DNA of 63,429 bases from an uncultured Fretibacterium sp. Its GTDB lineage: Bacteria > Synergistota > Synergistia > Synergistales > Aminobacteriaceae. Shown piece by piece: positions 58,968 to 63,429 of this stretch. The stretch spans positions 1 through 63,429 of the forward strand of contig NZ_CAUUWA010000005.1 of the NCBI RefSeq assembly GCF_963548695.1, written 5' to 3'. The notes below the pieces were generated by a model, which did not search any database, had not been told where the DNA came from, and saw only the letters and a program-made list of their open reading frames with translations. The translations under genes were made by a program, and so were the position numbers. Position 1 is the stretch's first letter. Every line of letters begins with the position of its first letter.

Positions 58968-59942
58968 ATGAAGCACAGGAAAAACGCATATTGGATATTC
59001 CTCCTCCTGGCGATCCTGACGGGCGCGGCGCTTCTTCCGATGCGGCCGGGGGACGCCCCGGAGGGCGGCATCGTCGTATCGGGCGGCAACACGACCGAGC
59101 GCCAGATCCTGGCCGAGATAACCGCCCAGATGATTCGGCGCCATCTTCCGGGCGTCCGGGTGGAACTGTTGAACAACCTGGGGTCCACCGTCCTGATCCG
59201 CCGGGCGCTCGACAACGGGGATGTCGACCTGTCCGGGGCCATGTACACCGGGACGTCCCTTACCGGGGAGCTGGGCCTGCCGATGACGAAGGACCCCAGG
59301 GAGGCGCTGGAGATCGTGGTCCGGGAGTACGAGAAGCGCTACCGCGAAAAATGGTACCCCTCCTGGGGGTTCGCGAACACTTACGCCTTCATGGTGCCGC
59401 GCGAACTCGCCGAGCGGGAGGGGCTGAGGACGGTCAGCGACCTGGCCCGCATCGCGCCCGGCATGAAGCTTGGGGTGGACACCTCCTGGATGGAGCGCAA
59501 GGGCGACGGCTACCGCGACTTCAGGAGGATATACGGGTTCGACTTCAAGCGGGTGTTCCCGATGGAGATAGGATTGGTCTACGGGGCCGTGCACGCCGGG
59601 GAGATGGACGTGGTCCTGGGCTACTCCACGGACGGGCGCATCGACACCTGCGGCCTGGTGCTCCTGGAGGACGACCGGCGCCTGTTCCCGCCCTACGACG
59701 CCAGCCCCGTCGCCACACACCGCGTCCTCGAGGCGCACCCACAGCTCGACTCGGTCCTCATGCGCCTTGCGGGGACGGTGGACGGCCCCCGGATGCGGAG
59801 GATGAACCGCATGGCCGACGAGGAGCTGGTCGAGCCCCGCAACGTGGCCCGGCTCTTCCTGGAGGAACACGGCTATTTCGAGAGCTCCGACGCCCGCCCG
59901 GAGCCTCCGGAACGAAAGGAGACGAGGGGATGGAGCTTCTGA
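58968..59942 (+). CDS. opuCC: Osmoprotectant-binding protein
   Basis: 324-aa extracellular binding protein of the OpuAC/ProX type. It starts with a basic region and hydrophobic helix (YWIFLLLAILTGAALLPM) and no lipobox Cys, so it may be anchored by the uncleaved helix. It has family blocks such as TERQILAEITAQMI, VDLSGAMYTGTSLT, WGFANTYAFMVP and YSTDGRIDTCGLVLLEDD. The end overlaps the next gene by 13 bp. Confidence 0.92.
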   Translation: MKHRKNAYWIFLLLAILTGAALLPMRPGDAPEGGIVVSGGNTTERQILAEITAQMIRRHLPGVRVELLNNLGSTVLIRRALDNGDVDLSGAMYTGTSLTGELGLPMTKDPREALEIVVREYEKRYREKWYPSWGFANTYAFMVPRELAEREGLRTVSDLARIAPGMKLGVDTSWMERKGDGYRDFRRIYGFDFKRVFPMEIGLVYGAVHAGEMDVVLGYSTDGRIDTCGLVLLEDDRRLFPPYDASPVATHRVLEAHPQLDSVLMRLAGTVDGPRMRRMNRMADEELVEPRNVARLFLEEHGYFESSDARPEPPERKETRGWSF

Positions 59943-60571
59943 GGGAGACGCTCGCCTATTATTCGCTCAACGGGAGCTACGTGCTGGAGCAGTTCTGGAA
60001 GCACTTCCTGATCTCGGTCTGCGGGGTCCTCCTCGCGTCCGCGGTCGCCATCCCCACAGGTTTTCTGATCGCCCGAAGGGGGCGCCTGGCCCGGTGGATC
60101 GTCGGCACGGCGAACGTCATCCAGACCGTCCCGTCCCTGGCCCTGATGTCCATCCTGATGCTGGGCCTGGGCCTCGGGGCCCGCACCGTCATCGCGACGG
60201 TGCTGCTCTACTCGCTGCTGCCCATCGTCAGGAACACCTGCGCCGGCATCCGCGGCATCCCGCCCCAGGTCCTGGACGCCGCCAGGGGGATGGGCATGAC
60301 GGCGCTCCAGACGGTCCTCAGGGTGGAGCTCCCCCTGGCCCTTTCGGTCATCATGGCCGGGGTGCGCAACGCACTGGTGGTCGCCGTCGGCGTCACGACC
60401 ATCGGGACCTTCATCGGCGCCGGAGGGCTGGGCGACATCATCTCGCGCGGCGTCAACGTCGCCAACGGCAGCGCCATCATCATCGCCGGCGCGCTCCCCA
60501 CCGCCCTGATGGCCGTCTGCGCGGACATCCTCCTGGGGCTGCTGGAGCGTGGGCTGGACCCCACAAGATAG
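59930..60571 (+). CDS. opuCD: Osmoprotectant ABC transporter permease 2
   Basis: 213-aa second permease paralogous to the first (LDAARGMGMTALQTVLRVEL EAA-like loop), with five or six helices. GGAGACGAGGGG lies before the ATG. The CA-CB-CC-CD order is the classic opuC operon order. Confidence 0.92.
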   Translation: MELLRETLAYYSLNGSYVLEQFWKHFLISVCGVLLASAVAIPTGFLIARRGRLARWIVGTANVIQTVPSLALMSILMLGLGLGARTVIATVLLYSLLPIVRNTCAGIRGIPPQVLDAARGMGMTALQTVLRVELPLALSVIMAGVRNALVVAVGVTTIGTFIGAGGLGDIISRGVNVANGSAIIIAGALPTALMAVCADILLGLLERGLDPTR

Positions 60572-60573
60572 GG

Positions 60574-60783
60574 GCCTCGCGCACTCTGATGGAGGCCCTG
60601 CTGGACATAGCGGACAACTGGCTGATGCTGAAGCGCGTGGAGCTCTCGGTCTTCACGGACAACAAGCGGGCCGTCCGCCTGTACGAGTCCCTGGGGTTCG
60701 TCGTCGAGGGGACGAAGAGGTACGCCGCCGTCAAGAACGGCGTCCACGCCGACGAGTATCTGATGGCGCGCTACGGGAAGTAG
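60574..60783 (+). pseudogene. C-terminal fragment of a GNAT N-acetyltransferase
   Basis: 69 codons reading MEALLDIADNWLMLKRVELS, then FTDNKRAVRLYESLGFVVEG, and ending YLMARYGK are the C-terminal half of a GNAT acetyltransferase (acetyl-CoA binding and the R-L-Y-x-x-x-G-F motif). The N-terminal half is missing and the fragment begins right at the end of opuCD. No good start is seen. Probably a remnant. Confidence 0.7.
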
Positions 60784-60972
60784 AAGCAAGCCGTGGTGAA
60801 CCCAGGCGTTTAGCAGGCGGGCTGCCGAAAATCGTTCCTTTTTCTATCGATTTTCAGGATATCCCATTCATGATCCGCCCCCTCCGCCGCAATCTTCGAT
60901 GAGAAATAAAGGAAGACACTCGGCAGGGTCCTCTCCGGGATCCGCCAAGCGTCCTCCTTTTAGAGATAGAAA

Positions 60973-63027
60973 CTATTGTTTTTTAGGGACGATTCCGCCC
61001 CGATCGTCGAGGATGAACGACCCAATGAATCCCTGAAGCTTCTCTGCCGTGGCAGCCAGGCTCTGAGCGGCTCCGGCGATGGATTCCGCGGCGCTGGTCG
61101 TCTCATGGGACGCGGTTTGGATCGAATGGGTGGCCTCGACAACATTGTGGTTGGCGTCCGTGACATGTTGTACCGCCGACGTCATCTCCCTGGAGGCGGC
61201 AGCCTGTTCCTCGGAGATCGCCGCGATGTTCTGGATGGCCTCATTCAAGCGTGCTATGGCGTCCATGGCGCCGTTCAGCCTCTGCTGCGTAGCCTCCGCC
61301 GTCGCCGAGGTCTCGACCAACAGCTTCTCCGTCTCCTCGGTTGACTCAATGGAGCTCTCGGAGTGCCTTTGAAGGCCTGAGATCAGCTTCTCGATCTCCT
61401 GAGCCGCATGCCCCGATTCCTCGGCCAGCTTACGCACCTCCTCGGCGACGACGGCAAACCCCCGCCCGGCATCCCCGGCCCGTGCGGCTTCGATGGCTGC
61501 GTTCAGCGCCAGAAGATTGGTCTGATCGGCAATGGAGGTGATCGTGGTCACGAAGGAGGATATCACGTCGACGGATTGCCCGAGCTCCCGAATCTGGACG
61601 ATATTCCAGCTGGACTTCTCCTTGGCTTCCTTCATCCTTGAGACAACAGCCCCAACCTCGTCGACGGCACTCTTGGAGACGTCCGCTACCCGGGAGGCCT
61701 GTTCGGCGCTCTCGGTGGCGCTTTGTGCACTGGACTGGGCACTGTCGGCAATCTCTCCGATGGACGCATGGGTCTGCTCCGTCGCGGAGGATGCAGAGGC
61801 GACGACATCGTTGACACGCTCGATGGAAGCGGCGACCTCCTCCATCGAGGCGAGGGTCTCCTCGGATAGGGCCGCCAGGGTGTCCGCCTGCCTGGAGGTC
61901 TCGTCAGCCTCGGCCCGGATATTGCGGAGCGTCTCGGAGACGGAGCAGAGCATCGCGTTGAGCTCCCGGGACATGACGGCCAGCTCGTCGCGCCCGGATT
62001 CGTTGAAGCGGACGGTCAGGTCTCCCTTGCCCAAGTTGGCGGTGGCAGCACTCATACCCTTGAGGGAACGGGAAAGGCTGCGCATGATGGCGAAGATGAG
62101 GAAGCCGATGACCAAGAGCGCCACTACGGCGATGACGACGAGGAAGATTGTCAGGCCGTGCACCATTGCCTCGATCACCGAGATCGGGAAGAAGACGATG
62201 AAGAAAAAGTCATGACCGGCAGGAGCGTAGAAAACACGTCGTTTCTCTCTATTGTGGAGATAATCGGCGAAGCCCGTCTCTCCATTGAGGGCTTTTGCCA
62301 CAAAAGCGTGCACGGACGTGTCGAACTCTCGCCCGTTCAGAAGATTGGCCTTCAAAACGTAATCTTTGTTGGTATAGGCGATGAGCGTGCCGTCCTTATG
62401 TACCAGTGCGCCGGCCCCCTGTCCAAAGACCTTCTGTCCGACCACAAAGGCACTCAATTTGTCGAGCTCGACCTCGATAGTCGCCACGCCGATCAGCTTG
62501 TTGTCGTCGTCGTATACGGCCTTGGTCACCGCAAGCACGAGTTTTCCCGATGCCGCCTCGATGTAGGGCGCCGTAAATTTGGTGGTCCCACGATCGGCCA
62601 CGGCCTGCTGATACCAGCCCCGCGCCCGGGCATCGTATCCTGCGGGAGCCACCCACTTGCCCTCCGAGCTCGCGATGGCGAGCAGTCCCGTGGACTCCAG
62701 AGCCAGATACAGGTTGAGAATGTTCTTGTCCTCGATGTTCTTGAGCATCTTTTCGCAGATCGCCTCGGCGTTCTTCGCCCCGAGCTCGGGATTTGCCGCA
62801 TCAATGTAGGACTGGCGCATTGCGGTCGCGGCAATGTTCACGGTCATGATATAACGGTCGAGCTGATCCTGGACTATGTTCGCCGCATTTACGGCAATCT
62901 CGGTGCCGGAGCTCTTCAGAAAATTATCGAGCATGGTTCCCGACAGGACATAAGTGACACCGGTCATCAACAGAATGACCAGAAAGATGACCCCTGCGAT
63001 CAAACGCAGCTTCCCTCGGATTGTCAT
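60973..63027 (-). CDS. Methyl-accepting chemotaxis protein with Cache sensor
   Basis: 684-aa chemoreceptor. A transmembrane helix (LIAGVIFLVILLMTGVTYVL), dCache-like sensor (YDARARGWYQQAVADRGTTK, LIGVATIEVELDKLSAFVVG), second helix (ILF/TIFLVVIAVVALLVIG region), HAMP and signalling domain with the conserved tip IADQTNLLALNAAIEAARAG are present. The ATG at 63027 follows AGAGGG by six bases; an in-frame ATG six codons earlier lacks a site. It shares the MTIRGK start and domain plan with the receptor at 4605, so they are paralogues. Confidence 0.94.
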   Translation of the reverse strand: MTIRGKLRLIAGVIFLVILLMTGVTYVLSGTMLDNFLKSSGTEIAVNAANIVQDQLDRYIMTVNIAATAMRQSYIDAANPELGAKNAEAICEKMLKNIEDKNILNLYLALESTGLLAIASSEGKWVAPAGYDARARGWYQQAVADRGTTKFTAPYIEAASGKLVLAVTKAVYDDDNKLIGVATIEVELDKLSAFVVGQKVFGQGAGALVHKDGTLIAYTNKDYVLKANLLNGREFDTSVHAFVAKALNGETGFADYLHNREKRRVFYAPAGHDFFFIVFFPISVIEAMVHGLTIFLVVIAVVALLVIGFLIFAIMRSLSRSLKGMSAATANLGKGDLTVRFNESGRDELAVMSRELNAMLCSVSETLRNIRAEADETSRQADTLAALSEETLASMEEVAASIERVNDVVASASSATEQTHASIGEIADSAQSSAQSATESAEQASRVADVSKSAVDEVGAVVSRMKEAKEKSSWNIVQIRELGQSVDVISSFVTTITSIADQTNLLALNAAIEAARAGDAGRGFAVVAEEVRKLAEESGHAAQEIEKLISGLQRHSESSIESTEETEKLLVETSATAEATQQRLNGAMDAIARLNEAIQNIAAISEEQAAASREMTSAVQHVTDANHNVVEATHSIQTASHETTSAAESIAGAAQSLAATAEKLQGFIGSFILDDRGGIVPKKQ

Positions 63028-63045
63028 AGAAAACCCTCTTTCCAT

Positions 63046-63429
63046 TATGATTATGAGAAATGTGAAGGGCCCGACTCCTTTACCGATCTGTCTTGCCTTT
63101 CAAAAGACACTTCAGGAAGCGCTGATTAAAACAAAAATGCATATTTTTTCAAACATATTTTTTCAAAGGGGAATATGCAAAACATCTGTAGGCAAAAATC
63201 TTCCGCGCTTCCCTAAAAATTAACATGGGGGCTTTGATAGAGAACCTAAGCGACCAACACAACTCGCATACGCTCGTTGGTTGTCTGCTTACGCCCCCAA
63301 CCCCCCACGCCGCTATCCCGAGACTGATCGGCCCGCAAGCGAAGCGAGCGGCTGCCGGAAGGCTCCCCTCCGGGGATAGCGGCGGCCCCTGCAAGTTCTG
63401 CCCATCAACAAGCAAGCTGGGGTACCACC
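63046..63429. other. Non-coding right end with dispersed repeat
   Basis: About 380 bp to the window edge. It holds the second copy of the dispersed repeat (63121-63214) and a GC-rich tail with an imperfect inverted repeat (GCTATCCCGAG...CGGGGATAGC) at about 63310-63380. No gene was recognised. Neighbouring sequence outside the window is needed to place it. Confidence 0.4.
63121..63214 (+). repeat. Dispersed repeat, copy 2
   Basis: Matches 20995-21074 in the same orientation: GCTGATTAAAACAAAAA at the left, AAAACATCTGTAGGCAAAAA near the right and CGCTTCCCTA at the end. The middle is longer here (about 14 bp extra) and poly-T rich. Confidence 0.65.

Noticed and set aside
1..63429. CRISPR arrays, rRNA or tRNA genes, complete insertion sequences and prophage genes
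   Set aside because: None were found. No regular spacer-repeat pattern, no rRNA-like blocks and no intact transposase or phage genes appear in the window.

Overview
The window looks like a piece of chromosome from a member of the Synergistota (Synergistetes), an anaerobic, amino-acid-fermenting bacterium. The strongest marker is the C-terminus of the secreted subtilase at 31509-33119: a Gly/Ser-rich Cys motif, a short hydrophobic stretch and an Arg tail, as in the Synerg-CTERM sorting signal known from that phylum. A complete P-protein-split glycine cleavage operon, two TRAP transporter systems, a sodium:amino-acid symporter, 5-oxoproline utilisation genes and an ADP-forming acyl-CoA synthetase fit the same lifestyle. 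GC is high in most genes. TTG and GTG starts after strong AGGAGG-type sites are common, so several starts given here are non-ATG.

Layout. 1-2701 (minus): Zur-ZnuA-ZnuC-ZnuB zinc uptake operon, running off the left edge. 2915-9190: an alpha/beta hydrolase and two chemoreceptors, the first flanked by what look like the two ends of a broken Rpn-family nuclease gene. 9661-14355: pxpB/pxpC divergent from pxpA (5-oxoprolinase), a Fic-fold protein and a DUF1445 protein. 14452-20988 (plus): a 104-bp copied fragment of panB, a 33-bp-arm palindrome covering a promoter, then gntR, a formyltransferase-like/ADP-forming acyl-CoA synthetase fusion, a DRE-TIM lyase/synthase and an NSS symporter. I consider this the least explained and most interesting module. 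21399-29151 (minus): an IclR-TRAP-ilvD-panE(truncated)-panB-panB operon. 29949-35521: nitroreductase, a small YjfB-like protein, a subtilase with a neighbouring free-standing copy of its own propeptide, an NADH-oxidase-like flavoprotein and small proteins. 35518-40371 (minus): prmA-mtaB-divergent Hsp70-J protein. 40558-47456: manA, and a second TRAP operon with a CaiB CoA-transferase, an HMG-CoA-lyase-like enzyme and a GntR regulator. 48085-52598 (plus): gcvT-gcvH-gcvPA-gcvPB. 53017-56810: secreted protein, clostripain-like peptidase, lipoate ligase. 57067-60571: an osmoprotectant ABC system. 60973-63027: a third chemoreceptor. Dispersed repeats and hairpins sit at 20995-21124, 52730-52770 and 63121-63214.

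How the parts work together. Glycine cleavage yields 5,10-methylene-THF and uses lipoylated GcvH, which the LplA at 55827 could supply. PanB uses the same C1 carrier, and the fusion protein carries a domain of the formyl-THF-dependent transferase fold, so one-carbon metabolism recurs across three separate loci. Both TRAP operons pair uptake of an organic acid with its own intracellular enzymes. Function calls rest on motifs read by eye from translated sequence; no database search was made.
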